Shown one piece after another: positions 25,739 through 34,305 of a stretch of DNA of 64,000 bases. Every line of letters begins with the position of its first letter. Position 1 is the first letter of the stretch. The notes beneath the pieces were generated by a model. That model searched no databases. It was not told the DNA's origin and saw only the letters and a program-made list of their open reading frames with translations. A program made the position numbers and the translations under genes. Source of the DNA: Sphingobacterium sp. BN32 (lineage in GTDB: Bacteria; Bacteroidota; Bacteroidia; Sphingobacteriales; Sphingobacteriaceae); NCBI RefSeq assembly GCF_030503615.1, contig NZ_CP129963.1, positions 868,001 to 932,000 on the forward strand, in the 5' to 3' direction.

Positions 25739-26884
25739 ATGAAATTCACTACAGCCCTAGCAAGTTCGTTGCTGTTAAGCGTTTCTTTTCTTCAGGCACA
25801 GACTGATGCTGGTATCATGCGCTTACAAGAGTTCGCATATCCTGCGAAACGTACGATTTTAAACATCCCGAATGTTAATGGCCTACAGGTATTGAAATGT
25901 GATTTCCACATGCATACTGTATTTACCGATGGACATGTATGGCCGAATGTTCGTGTTCAAGAGGCTTGGCGTGAAGGATTGGATGCAATTTCCTATACGG
26001 AGCACATGGAATACAACCCGCATTCGAAAGATGTGAAAGTGGATCATAACCGTTCGCATGATTTAGCGGTAGAGTTAGCCAAAGAGAATAACATTGTTTT
26101 AGTAAAAGGCACGGAGGTTACTCGTAAAACGCCTCCAGGACACTTTAATGCGTTGTTTATTCAAGATGCTTCGACCTTAGTTGAAAATAATGACTCTGCG
26201 TTAGACCAGGAAGCAATCGATAAGGCAGCCGCTCAAAAGGCCTTTATTTTTTGGAATCATCCGGGTTGGAAGGCAAGCAGCATAGCAGGCTCGTACGAAT
26301 GGATTGATTTTGTTGAAAAGATGTATCAAGAGAAGAAACTTCACGGTATTGAAGTAGTGAATGGATTAGGCTTTCATAAAAAAGCGTTGGATTGGGCGTT
26401 AGATCGTAATTTGACGATCATTGGAAATACGGATATTCACAACCTTATTGCTCATGATTATAATATTGGACAAGAGGGGGTGCACCGCACGATGACGCTG
26501 ATCATGTCAAAAGATCGTTCAGCAGCCGGTATCCGTGAAGGGTTGGAAGCTGGACGTACGGTTGTATGGTCAAGTAATTATCTTTTTGGAAAAGAAGAGC
26601 ATGTTAGAAATCTCATGAATGCCTGTGTTTCTATCAGTGCTCCTTATTATGAGAAGACAAATAAAAGTGCACAAACGACCACGAAGTACTATGAAATTTC
26701 AAACAATTCTGATCTGTACTTTGAATTGGAGCTGAAATCGGGGAATGGCAGCAAACGTATTGTTTTATACCCAGAGTCTAAGCAAATCCTTACTGCGGAA
26801 GCGGGACAATCGAAACTAACTTACGAAGTCGTGTCGACATTTATCCGTAGCGATAAACACTTGATGTTTGATGTAAAATTATAA
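25739..26884 (+). CDS. Secreted PHP-domain phosphoesterase
   Basis: A 381-aa periplasmic or exported protein. A signal peptide (MKFTTALASSLLLSVSFLQA) is followed by a PHP-family metal-dependent hydrolase domain with DFHMHTVFTDG (His57, His59), YTEHMEY, a KGTEVTR strand, WNHPGW and NTDIHN, the successive metal-ligand motifs of the PHP fold. The C-terminal 90 residues are beta-rich (ISNNSDLYFELEL) and resemble an accessory domain seen in secreted Bacteroidota PHP proteins. The likely chemistry is phosphoester hydrolysis. The pst phosphate-uptake operon begins 280 nt downstream, so a role in phosphate scavenging is possible, but a terminator separates the two. Confidence 0.8.
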   Translation: MKFTTALASSLLLSVSFLQAQTDAGIMRLQEFAYPAKRTILNIPNVNGLQVLKCDFHMHTVFTDGHVWPNVRVQEAWREGLDAISYTEHMEYNPHSKDVKVDHNRSHDLAVELAKENNIVLVKGTEVTRKTPPGHFNALFIQDASTLVENNDSALDQEAIDKAAAQKAFIFWNHPGWKASSIAGSYEWIDFVEKMYQEKKLHGIEVVNGLGFHKKALDWALDRNLTIIGNTDIHNLIAHDYNIGQEGVHRTMTLIMSKDRSAAGIREGLEAGRTVVWSSNYLFGKEEHVRNLMNACVSISAPYYEKTNKSAQTTTKYYEISNNSDLYFELELKSGNGSKRIVLYPESKQILTAEAGQSKLTYEVVSTFIRSDKHLMFDVKL

Positions 26885-26917
26885 TTTTCGGCTAACCTCT
26901 TACAATTCATAATCGAA

Positions 26918-26949
26918 GTCATCCAGCTCATGTTGGGTGGCTTTTTTTT
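26918..26949 (+). terminator. Terminator of the PHP-domain gene
   Basis: An 8-bp stem with two G-U pairs (26918-26925 with 26934-26941) and 8 T residues (26942-26949), 34 nt after the stop codon. Confidence 0.8.
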
Positions 26950-27130
26950 GCAAATATCTATTTTCAAAGTTCGAGAAGCATCCTGATGTTGTCTTGTGTC
27001 GCGAGGGGAAAATCAAAGGTTTTTGTCTTTCGAGACGTCGCTCGGTACCATTTAATATACTGTTCTCATCAACTTTACAATTTCCTTACATAAATCTGAT
27101 AATCTACCATTAGGATAATATTGTCTTAAC

Positions 27131-27155
27131 ATTGAGGTAATATTGAAACCTCAAT
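27131..27155 (+). promoter_or_regulatory. Inverted repeat upstream of pstS
   Basis: ATTGAGGT and ACCTCAAT (27131-27138 and 27148-27155) form a perfect 8-bp inverted repeat ending 9 nt before the pstS ATG, and TTGA also recurs as a direct repeat at an 11-bp step. It could be a Pho-type operator or a hairpin over the ribosome-binding site. A Pho-box assignment is speculative. Confidence 0.45.
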
Positions 27156-27164
27156 TTTGTAGGG

Positions 27165-28040
27165 ATGAAACAAAAGATTATTAACTATTTTTCAAGTTTT
27201 TGTGTTATTTCCTTATTGTTTTTCAATTCGTGCAGTACCAATACGAACTCGATAAAGATGAAAGGCTCTGATACTGAGGTGAATTTGGCGGTTAATCTTG
27301 CCGAGCAATTCACGGAACTTGATCCCACGTTCAGTATTGCTATTTCAGGCGGTGGTTCTGGTTTAGGAATAACATCTCTTATGAATGGTCAAGCCGATAT
27401 TGCGAACTCATCGCGCCCTTTATCGGATGAAGAAATTGAGCAGTTTAAAGAAAAAAATATTGAGCTCAAGACAATTGTTTTCGCGGAGGATGCGACGGCA
27501 TTTGTTGTTCATAAAGATCTGCCTTTGGAAGAGCTTACTGTTGATACACTAGGTTTGATTCTAAGTGGTAAGATCAAGAATTGGAACGAGATTATCGACT
27601 TCGACGAGCCTATAAATATCTATGGTAGACAGAGTAGTTCCGGTACGCATTCCTTTATCAAAAAGAAGTTGAAGATTGAGTTTGCCAATACTGCTAAGGA
27701 GATGACGGGCAATGCACAAATTATTGAGGGTGTAAAAGCCGATAAGACAGGTATCGGTTATGTGGGGGCAGGCTATGTTGCTCATGATCCGAACAGCAGT
27801 CAGAAAGTGAAGATTGTAAAGATTCGCGAGAACGCTGCTGCAATCGCTTATTCTCCGTTGGACCCGGAGGCCATCAATAATAGTAAGTATTATTTCCAAC
27901 GCCCTCTATACCAATTTGTGTTGGCGAAATCTTGGGAAAAAGTACGTCCATTTATCAATTTCGAACGCGGTGGAATCGGTAGAAAGCTCATTGAAGAGCA
28001 CGGTTATTATACCTTAGAAAATCAACAACATGAAATATAA
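27165..28040 (+). CDS. pstS: PstS phosphate-binding lipoprotein
   Basis: Periplasmic phosphate-capture subunit of the Pst ABC importer, 291 aa. The signal peptide has lipobox FNSC (Cys23). The mature part has the PstS/SphX pattern: KGSDTEVNLAVNLAEQF, ISGGGSGLGITSLMNG, ANSSRPLSDEE and YGRQSSSGTHSFIK, with the phosphate-contacting Ser/Thr/Arg residues in those turns. The first ATG is needed for the signal peptide even though little leader is left after the inverted repeat at 27131-27155. The last 11 nt overlap pstC. Confidence 0.93.
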   Translation: MKQKIINYFSSFCVISLLFFNSCSTNTNSIKMKGSDTEVNLAVNLAEQFTELDPTFSIAISGGGSGLGITSLMNGQADIANSSRPLSDEEIEQFKEKNIELKTIVFAEDATAFVVHKDLPLEELTVDTLGLILSGKIKNWNEIIDFDEPINIYGRQSSSGTHSFIKKKLKIEFANTAKEMTGNAQIIEGVKADKTGIGYVGAGYVAHDPNSSQKVKIVKIRENAAAIAYSPLDPEAINNSKYYFQRPLYQFVLAKSWEKVRPFINFERGGIGRKLIEEHGYYTLENQQHEI

Positions 28041-28920
28041 AACACGACTGTCTTTAGACCTCTGCTTTAAGTATATTTTTAAAGCAACAGGACTACTGGT
28101 TCTGGCATTATTGGGCGGTATTCTCGCCATGTTAGTTTATAATTCTTTTTCTTTTTTCTTAGATGTCAAACCATTGGACTTCATCACAGGGATGGAATGG
28201 AATCCAACGGCGAACGATCCTAAATATGGCATGCTTCCTTTGATTCTAAGTACAACGTTGGTAACATTCGGTGCTATGTTGATTGCTATTCCATTAGGTA
28301 TTGGTACGGCAGCATTTATTGCAGAGTATGCAAGTCCTCGAGTTAAGAATATCTTGAAACCGACTGTTGAAATGCTGGCGGCGATTCCGTCGGTTGTAAT
28401 TGGTTTCTTAGGTATTGTTGTCGTAAGCCCTGGTATTGCGAGTTTGGCTGACCTATCGAATGGTTTGAATGCTTTAAATGGCGCTATCCTTTTGGCAGTT
28501 ATGGCTTTGCCTACGATTATTACTGTTGCGGAGGATGCGATTCACGCTGTTCCGAAAACTTATAAGGAAGCTAGCTACGGTGTGGGAGCGACGAAATGGG
28601 AAACATTGAGAAAAGTCGTTATCCCTGCTGCTGCACCTGGTATTATTGCTGCGGTTATGTTGGGCGTGGGGCGTGCAATCGGAGAGACAATGACCGTGCT
28701 TATGGCAACCGGTAATGCTGCATTGATGCCGACCGGTTTCTTCGACTCGGTGAAGACAATGACGGCGACCATTGCAATCGAGATGGGCGAGGTGCCTTAT
28801 CAGACGACCCATTATTTCGCGCTTTATGCAATTGCGACAGTTTTATTTATGATGACCCTAGCGGCTAATATGTTAGGCGAGTATTTCATTAACCGTTTTA
28901 GAAAATTCCATGCAGTATAG
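28030..28920 (+). CDS. pstC: PstC phosphate ABC transporter permease
   Basis: Inner-membrane permease of 296 aa with six predicted membrane segments and the EAA loop YKEASYGVGATKWETLRKVVIPAAAPGI that docks to PstB. AIPSVVIGFLGIVVV is characteristic of Pst permeases. It overlaps pstS and pstA by 11 nt each, implying translational coupling within the operon. Confidence 0.95.
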   Translation: MKYKTRLSLDLCFKYIFKATGLLVLALLGGILAMLVYNSFSFFLDVKPLDFITGMEWNPTANDPKYGMLPLILSTTLVTFGAMLIAIPLGIGTAAFIAEYASPRVKNILKPTVEMLAAIPSVVIGFLGIVVVSPGIASLADLSNGLNALNGAILLAVMALPTIITVAEDAIHAVPKTYKEASYGVGATKWETLRKVVIPAAAPGIIAAVMLGVGRAIGETMTVLMATGNAALMPTGFFDSVKTMTATIAIEMGEVPYQTTHYFALYAIATVLFMMTLAANMLGEYFINRFRKFHAV

Positions 28921-29767
28921 ATCATCGAAATTATCTAAGGTTGTAGAGTGGGGTACTCTATTGACTAGTACCATTCTGGTTTGTTTCTTCTTAGTTGTTG
29001 TTATTTGGGAAATTGTTTCCAAGGGTGCGGGACAGCTTTCCTGGGAATTTGTTTCGTCGGTTCCAACCGATGGAATGACAAAGGGTGGAATCTTAACTCC
29101 GATTATTGGAACGGTCTTATTGACATTAATTACGGCTATATTCTCGATCCCTTTCGGTGTATGTTGTGCGATATATTTGCATGAATATGCGGAGGACAAT
29201 TGGTTGACCCGAACGATCAGAGCGTCTATTCGTAATCTTTCAGGCGTACCGAGTATCATATACGGATTATTTGGTTTAGCCTTATTTGTACAATCGATGG
29301 AGCTTGGAACTTCCTTACTGGCTGCCGGGTTAACTTTAGGATTGCTTTCTTTACCTTATATCATCACCACGACTGAGGAAGCATTGATGCGTATTCCGAA
29401 CAGTACGCGCGAAGCTGCTCTTGCTGTTGGGGCAACGAAATTCGAGACGATTAAGGATGTGGTTATTCCATCGGCGATGTCGGGGATCTTGACGGGCGTT
29501 GTATTGACGTTGAGCCGCGCAGCCGGAGAAACTGCGCCCATCTTATTCACGGGTGCAGCATTTTATATTAACGGCACTACGGGTTTTATCAATCAAGAAT
29601 TTATGGCTTTGCCATACCATTTATATATGTTATCAACGCAGCATCAGTCTATCGATGAGGTTCGCCCTATTGCTTATGGGACGGCACTAGTACTCGTTGT
29701 TGTTGTCTTTTTATTGAACCTTACTGCGTTCTACATTCGTTATAAGTATAGAAAAAATGAAGTCTAA
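28910..29767 (+). CDS. pstA: PstA phosphate ABC transporter permease
   Basis: Second inner-membrane permease of the Pst system, 285 aa, six predicted membrane segments. The family block GVPSIIYGLFGLALFV and the EAA loop TREAALAVGATKFETIKDVVIP are clear. It overlaps pstC and pstB by 11 nt on each side. Confidence 0.95.
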   Translation: MQYRSSKLSKVVEWGTLLTSTILVCFFLVVVIWEIVSKGAGQLSWEFVSSVPTDGMTKGGILTPIIGTVLLTLITAIFSIPFGVCCAIYLHEYAEDNWLTRTIRASIRNLSGVPSIIYGLFGLALFVQSMELGTSLLAAGLTLGLLSLPYIITTTEEALMRIPNSTREAALAVGATKFETIKDVVIPSAMSGILTGVVLTLSRAAGETAPILFTGAAFYINGTTGFINQEFMALPYHLYMLSTQHQSIDEVRPIAYGTALVLVVVVFLLNLTAFYIRYKYRKNEV

Positions 29768-30503
29768 ATTATCAGCTGAAAATTTGAATATCAGCTTTGG
29801 AGCAAAGCATGTATTAAAGAATGTTAATATTTCATTTGCAGAGAATGAGATTACAGCATTGATTGGACCTTCGGGCTGTGGCAAGAGTACGCTGCTGAGA
29901 AGTTTTAACCGGATGCACGACCTGTCTCCGGATGCCAAGATCGACGGAAGTTTGAAATTGGAGGACCTTAATCTTTATTCCAAAGGTGTTCCCGTAACGG
30001 AAATTAGAAAACGCATAGGGATGGTCTTTCAAAAGGCAAATCCTTTTCCGAAAAGTATTTATGATAACATTGCTTATGGCTTGAAGATCAATAATCTTCC
30101 ACATGATAAGGGGGTGATCGAGAAAGCCCTGCGCGAAGCTTTCCTCTGGGAGGAAGTGAAGAATGACTTGAAGATGCCGGCAACCCGCTTGTCCGGTGGT
30201 CAGCAGCAACGCTTATGTATTGCCAGAGCTGTTGCTCTACGTCCTGAGGTGATTTTGATGGACGAACCATGCTCCGCTTTGGACCCTGTTAGTACCTTGA
30301 AGATAGAAGAGTTAATCACGCATTTAAAGAAAAACTATACGATTGTGATTGTGACGCATAATATGCAGCAGGCACAGCGGATTGCTGATAAAACCGTATT
30401 TATGTATTTGGGTGAAGTAAAAGAAGAGGGGCCGACACAACAGATTTTCGGAAATCCTCTGAATGAAATGACTGCTAATTATATTAACGGACAGTTCGGA
30501 TAG
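29757..30503 (+). CDS. pstB: PstB phosphate ABC transporter ATPase
   Basis: Cytoplasmic ATPase that drives PstCA, 248 aa. Walker A GPSGCGKST (residues 37-45), the Q-loop in GMVFQKANPFPKSIYDN (a PstB-typical stretch), the signature LSGGQQQRL, Walker B VILMDEP and the switch His in VTHNMQQA are all present. It ends the operon. A terminator follows, and no phoU gene is adjacent, so PhoU must be elsewhere if present. Confidence 0.96.
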   Translation: MKSKLSAENLNISFGAKHVLKNVNISFAENEITALIGPSGCGKSTLLRSFNRMHDLSPDAKIDGSLKLEDLNLYSKGVPVTEIRKRIGMVFQKANPFPKSIYDNIAYGLKINNLPHDKGVIEKALREAFLWEEVKNDLKMPATRLSGGQQQRLCIARAVALRPEVILMDEPCSALDPVSTLKIEELITHLKKNYTIVIVTHNMQQAQRIADKTVFMYLGEVKEEGPTQQIFGNPLNEMTANYINGQFG

Positions 30504-30544
30504 AAGATAAAACTTGATATGCACATTTGATATTGATGCAGGAT

Positions 30545-30570
30545 AACCGACTTGAAAAAGTCGGTTTTTT
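30545..30570 (+). terminator. Terminator of the pstSCAB operon
   Basis: Stem AACCGACTT/AAGTCGGTT (30545-30553 with 30558-30566), a 4-nt loop and a T run, between the convergent pstB and SulP genes. Confidence 0.88.
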
Positions 30571-30572
30571 AT

Positions 30573-32123
30573 TTACTTTTCGGGCATGACTTTATAAGTT
30601 GGATCTTCCTGAATATTGACTTCAATGATTCCTTTGGCATTTTCCAACAGCTTAATAGAATCTTTGCTTAAATGTCGCAGTACGACCGTTTTCTGTAGAC
30701 TAGCATAGCGAGCCGTCAATTTACTAACGGCGTCTATGGCTGACATATCCACTATTCTGGATTCTCGAAAATCGATAATGATACGGTCGGGATCCTGTTC
30801 AGCCTCAAACTTATCCATGAAATTAGTGACGGACCCAAAGAAAAGCGGACCGTATATTTCGTAAATCTTATTGCCATATTCGTCGTTTGATTTCCTTGCG
30901 CGAATGCGTACAGCACTATCCCAGGCAAAGACGAGCGCAGAAATAATGACGCCGACGAGCACGGCTAATGCTAGGTTGTGTAGCACAACCGTAATCGCTG
31001 CGACTAAAATGCCGACAAAGATATCGGATTTTGGCATCTTGCTCAGCATTTTAAAGAAACCCCATTTGAATGTGGTAATGGCGACAATCATCATCACACC
31101 CACGAGTGCTGCGAGTGGTATCAATTCGATAAAAGGCGCGCCTACCAAGATGATAATAAGAATAGTTATTGCACCTATAAACGCAGATAGTTTGGTTCTC
31201 GCACCTGCATTGATATTAACTAGGGTCTGCGCGACCATAGCGCAGCCTCCCATTCCTGTGAAAAAGCCATTGACAATATTGGCTGTTCCTTGCGCAACAG
31301 CTTCCTTGTTTGAAGAGCCTTTTGAATTGGTCAACTCATCCACCATACTAAGCGTTAATAACGACTCGATTAAACCAACGGAAGCCATAATCAACGCATA
31401 AGGAAATATGATTTGCAAGGTCTCTAAATTGAAGGGCACAGCGGGTATATGAAATGGAGGGAAGTCTCCGGCGATGCTCGCTATGTCCAGCACCTTTTTC
31501 GTATCGATATCCATAAACTGAACAACTGCAAATACAATAAAGATTGCAATCAAAGAAGAAGGTACTGCTTTGGTAATTTTAGGGACTGTTAAAACGATCG
31601 CTATAGTCAATGCTGTTAATCCTAACATGGTATAGAGCATAGACCCTGTCATCCAATGCGCTACTCCGTTTTCGACGATTTTGAATTGTTCAAGTTGCGC
31701 CATAAAAATAATGATGGCGAGTCCGTTTAGAAATCCAAACATGACGGGTTGCGGAATGAGTCTGACAAACTTGCCAAGTTTAAAAGCACCAACCATAATC
31801 TGTAATATTCCCGCTAATGCTACGGTTGCAAATAGATATTCAACGCCATGTGAACTGATTAATGCGATTAAGACAACGATAGTGGCTCCAGCGCCACCGG
31901 AGACCATACCGGGTCTGCCCCCAAGTATGGAAGTCACTAAGCCCATGAGGAAGGCTCCATAAAGTCCCGTCAACGGGCTCAAGCCAGCTAAGATTGCAAA
32001 GGATAGGGATTCTGGAATCATCGTCATCGCAACGGTTAAACCAGCGAGTATCTCGGTCTTCCAATTGACTTGTCTTAGATCTTGAATCGAGAATTTGAAC
32101 ATGGATGCGTTTTGTTGGGCCAT
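30573..32123 (-). CDS. SulP-family anion transporter with STAS domain
   Basis: Inner-membrane transporter of the SLC26/SulP family, 516 aa. Residues about 20-420 hold the membrane segments, with MIPESLSFAILAGLSPLTGLYGAF and GRPGMVSGGAGATIVVL as the SulP signature. Residues about 430-516 form a cytosolic STAS domain (IIIDFRESRIVDMSAIDAVSKL). Substrates in the family include sulfate, bicarbonate and dicarboxylates and cannot be told apart here; no carbonic anhydrase gene is adjacent. An internal ATG at 32102 (MFKFSIQDLRQ) is a possible start, because a -7 box lies only about 11 nt before the first ATG. Confidence 0.88.
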   Translation of the reverse strand: MAQQNASMFKFSIQDLRQVNWKTEILAGLTVAMTMIPESLSFAILAGLSPLTGLYGAFLMGLVTSILGGRPGMVSGGAGATIVVLIALISSHGVEYLFATVALAGILQIMVGAFKLGKFVRLIPQPVMFGFLNGLAIIIFMAQLEQFKIVENGVAHWMTGSMLYTMLGLTALTIAIVLTVPKITKAVPSSLIAIFIVFAVVQFMDIDTKKVLDIASIAGDFPPFHIPAVPFNLETLQIIFPYALIMASVGLIESLLTLSMVDELTNSKGSSNKEAVAQGTANIVNGFFTGMGGCAMVAQTLVNINAGARTKLSAFIGAITILIIILVGAPFIELIPLAALVGVMMIVAITTFKWGFFKMLSKMPKSDIFVGILVAAITVVLHNLALAVLVGVIISALVFAWDSAVRIRARKSNDEYGNKIYEIYGPLFFGSVTNFMDKFEAEQDPDRIIIDFRESRIVDMSAIDAVSKLTARYASLQKTVVLRHLSKDSIKLLENAKGIIEVNIQEDPTYKVMPEK

Positions 32124-32133
32124 TAAAAACAGA

Positions 32134-32141
32134 CAAAGATA
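32134..32141 (-). promoter_or_regulatory. Candidate -7 box of the SulP gene
   Basis: The minus strand reads TATCTTTG, a full match, with a TTG 23 bp further upstream (32165-32167). If used, the mRNA would start about 5 nt before the first ATG, making it nearly leaderless, or about 26 nt before the ATG at 32102. Confidence 0.45.
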
Positions 32142-32363
32142 GGTTTTAGGAATTGAAGAGATTTCAATTTCCGAGTATTTTTATTGGTATATGGGTCTGG
32201 TTAATTGTTAAATATTATCACACATTCGGATTTTGGCACGGTTGTTTCATTTTTTTAACGTATTTGATTTAAAACTCGCCTTGTGCTTTATTAGGAACAT
32301 GAAAGTTTTTTGTAGCGTTATACGATTTTATACGTTTATCTAAATAAGAAAAATATATTATTT

Positions 32364-32810
32364 ATGGGTAAATTATTGTTAGTATTAGGTGTGTCGATGA
32401 TGATTGCGAGCTGCGGTTTGAAAAATTCATCTGATTCTTTTAAGGAAGAAAAGTCATTAAGAGTGGAATTTGTCGGAACAACGACACCGACTATTTCAAA
32501 TACAAAAGGAAAAGCGACCTTGTTTGCGGTTGCTGCTAACCTGGCGGATGCAGCAGCGACGGAGATAGCCGTTGTTGATTTTGATGCTAAAGCAATTCCA
32601 TTTAATGTGGATTTTGAGTTGCCAAAGGATTATCTTAATCTGATAGAGCCTAAAGTCAGAAAAGGAGACTCGGTAAACTATTATGTGGCGATAGCATGGG
32701 ACTCAAATGCTGATGGGAAGATTGAGGATGGTGATGTGATGATCGATTTTGATAAGCAGTTTCCTCATGTGAAGCTTGGGAAACAGACTCAACAGGTCTA
32801 TGTAAAATAG
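32364..32810 (+). CDS. Small lipoprotein, possibly YbaY/YscW-like
   Basis: A 148-aa lipoprotein: the signal peptide MGKLLLVLGVSMMIASC ends in an IASC lipobox, followed by a Ser/Lys-rich linker. The mature part (about residues 30-148) is beta-rich: LRVEFVGTT, IAVVDFDAKAIPFNVDFELP and YYVAIAWDSNADGKIEDGDV. The strand pattern and PFNVDFELP resemble YbaY/YscW lipoproteins, but the similarity is faint. NSNADGKIEDGD-type spacing looks like a single calcium-binding-like loop (DSNADGKIEDGD). Function unknown. It is a single-gene unit with its own terminator. Confidence 0.6.
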   Translation: MGKLLLVLGVSMMIASCGLKNSSDSFKEEKSLRVEFVGTTTPTISNTKGKATLFAVAANLADAAATEIAVVDFDAKAIPFNVDFELPKDYLNLIEPKVRKGDSVNYYVAIAWDSNADGKIEDGDVMIDFDKQFPHVKLGKQTQQVYVK

Positions 32811-32834
32811 TTAATTTAGGATTCGTTAATATAT

Positions 32835-32868
32835 AAAGGCCGCCTGATTCAGGAGGCCTTTTTTTTTT
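32835..32868 (+). terminator. Terminator of the small lipoprotein gene
   Basis: GC-rich stem (AAGGCC-CCTG with CAGG-GGCCTT, one mismatch) and 8-10 T residues. It lies between convergent genes and has a weaker T/A tail on the minus strand, so it may also serve the TesA-like gene. Confidence 0.88.
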
Positions 32869-32908
32869 GAAAGTTGCTTTTTCTAATCTTGTGCTGTACC
32901 TGCTTTTA

Positions 32909-33595
32909 CTACAGAATGCCTTGTAAATGCTTCCATACATTCTCTGCAAGGATAAGCTGGCCCTCTTTTGTAGGGTGAACAGCATCCTGTTGATTCAACT
33001 TAGCTATCCCTGCCACATTATCAAGTAAGAAGGGTACTAGGGTCATGTCTTTTTCCTGCGCAAGGGCAGGGAAGATTGCTTCGAATTCTTTAAAATAGGC
33101 TTCGCCCATGCTCGGTGGAACTTTCATACCCGCCAATACCAGTTTACAGTTGGGATAGGCTTTGATCACTTTATCGACTATTTCTCCCAGATTCTTCTTT
33201 GTTGTCTCGGGCTTGATGCCTCTGAGCCCGTCGTTCGCACCCAACTCCAATACAAAAACATCAATAGGCTCTTTCAGCAACCAATCAATGCGATCTTTTC
33301 CTCCAGCACTTGTTTCGCCACTTAAGCCAGCGTTGATACAATTATAATTCAATCCTAATGAATCTATTTTCTGTTGAATCAATGCGGGGAATGCTTCAGT
33401 TTGATTTTCTAATCCTAAGCCCGCAGTTAAACTATTACCAAAGAAAACGATGTTCTGTTTTTTCTCAGCAGCTGTTGTTTGCTGCATTACAGTATCCTGT
33501 TGTTGCTGAGAGGTTTGTTGGTTTTGGGGATTATTGCAAGCCGCAAGTAAAATTATGGCTGATAGAATTGAAAAAGACGTTTTGATATAGTTCAT
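32909..33595 (-). CDS. tesA: TesA-like SGNH/GDSL esterase, lipoprotein
   Basis: Arylesterase/lysophospholipase L1-type hydrolase, 228 aa. The signal peptide has lipobox LAAC (Cys20), then a Gln/Thr-rich linker. SGNH blocks: FFGNSLTAG (nucleophile Ser55), NAGLSGETS (Gly), LGANDGLRG (Asn) and DAVHPTKEG (Asp/His). It is divergent from ybbA-ybbP with only 41 nt between, the same arrangement as tesA-ybbA-ybbP in E. coli, which supports the assignment. The lipid anchor differs from soluble periplasmic E. coli TesA. Confidence 0.88.
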   Translation of the reverse strand: MNYIKTSFSILSAIILLAACNNPQNQQTSQQQQDTVMQQTTAAEKKQNIVFFGNSLTAGLGLENQTEAFPALIQQKIDSLGLNYNCINAGLSGETSAGGKDRIDWLLKEPIDVFVLELGANDGLRGIKPETTKKNLGEIVDKVIKAYPNCKLVLAGMKVPPSMGEAYFKEFEAIFPALAQEKDMTLVPFLLDNVAGIAKLNQQDAVHPTKEGQLILAENVWKHLQGIL

Positions 33596-33636
33596 GGAAC
33601 TAAATTAACCAAAAAAAGATATACTTTTAGTGATAT

Positions 33637-34305
33637 ATGTCTACTATGATCTTAGAATTACAGCATGTTTTCAAAAACTACAGCTTAGAAGGGAAGGATA
33701 TTCCGGTTTTAAAAGATATTAATATTCAAGTGGAAGATGGATCAACCGTCGCTATCGTTGGCCCGTCAGGAAGCGGAAAGTCCACGCTTTTGGGTTTGTG
33801 TGCTGGTCTTGACCAAGCGTCTGAGGGGTCCATTCGTCTGAATGGAATTGAATTAAGCGGGTTGAGTGAGGATAAGCTTGCGCAAATACGCAATGAACAT
33901 GTTGGATTCGTTTTTCAGAACTTTCAGCTCTTGCCGACGCTTACGGCGTTGGAAAATGTGATGGTTCCGATGGAGTTAAAGGGGATTCGCAACAATCAGT
34001 CAGTTGCTATGGAGCTTCTGGAACGTGTTGGTCTTGCTGCTCGAGCTAACCACTATCCATCGCAGCTCTCCGGAGGCGAGCAGCAACGTGTATCGCTTGC
34101 CCGTGCTTTCGCAAACAAACCGAAGATTTTATTTGCTGATGAACCTACTGGGAATTTGGATGCAGAAACGAGCCAGATTATCGAGGAGATGCTTTTTGAG
34201 CTTAACAGAGCCTCCGGGACGACGCTTATCATCGTGACACATGATCTTGAATTAGCAGCAAAAACACAACAGGTTATTCCCATTAAAGGAGGGCAGATTC
34301 AATGA
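33637..34305 (+). CDS. ybbA: YbbA/LolD-type ABC transporter ATPase
   Basis: Cytoplasmic ATPase of the MacB/LolD superfamily, 222 aa: Walker A GPSGSGKST, the Q-loop GFVFQNFQLLPTLTALENV, signature LSGGEQQR, Walker B ILFADEPTGNLD and VTHDLELA. Its stop overlaps the start of ybbP in an ATGA. With YbbP it forms a mechanotransmission-type ABC complex that does not import or export small molecules across the inner membrane in the usual way; it may extract lipids or lipoproteins. The neighbouring TesA-like esterase is a conserved partner. Confidence 0.9.
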   Translation: MSTMILELQHVFKNYSLEGKDIPVLKDINIQVEDGSTVAIVGPSGSGKSTLLGLCAGLDQASEGSIRLNGIELSGLSEDKLAQIRNEHVGFVFQNFQLLPTLTALENVMVPMELKGIRNNQSVAMELLERVGLAARANHYPSQLSGGEQQRVSLARAFANKPKILFADEPTGNLDAETSQIIEEMLFELNRASGTTLIIVTHDLELAAKTQQVIPIKGGQIQ

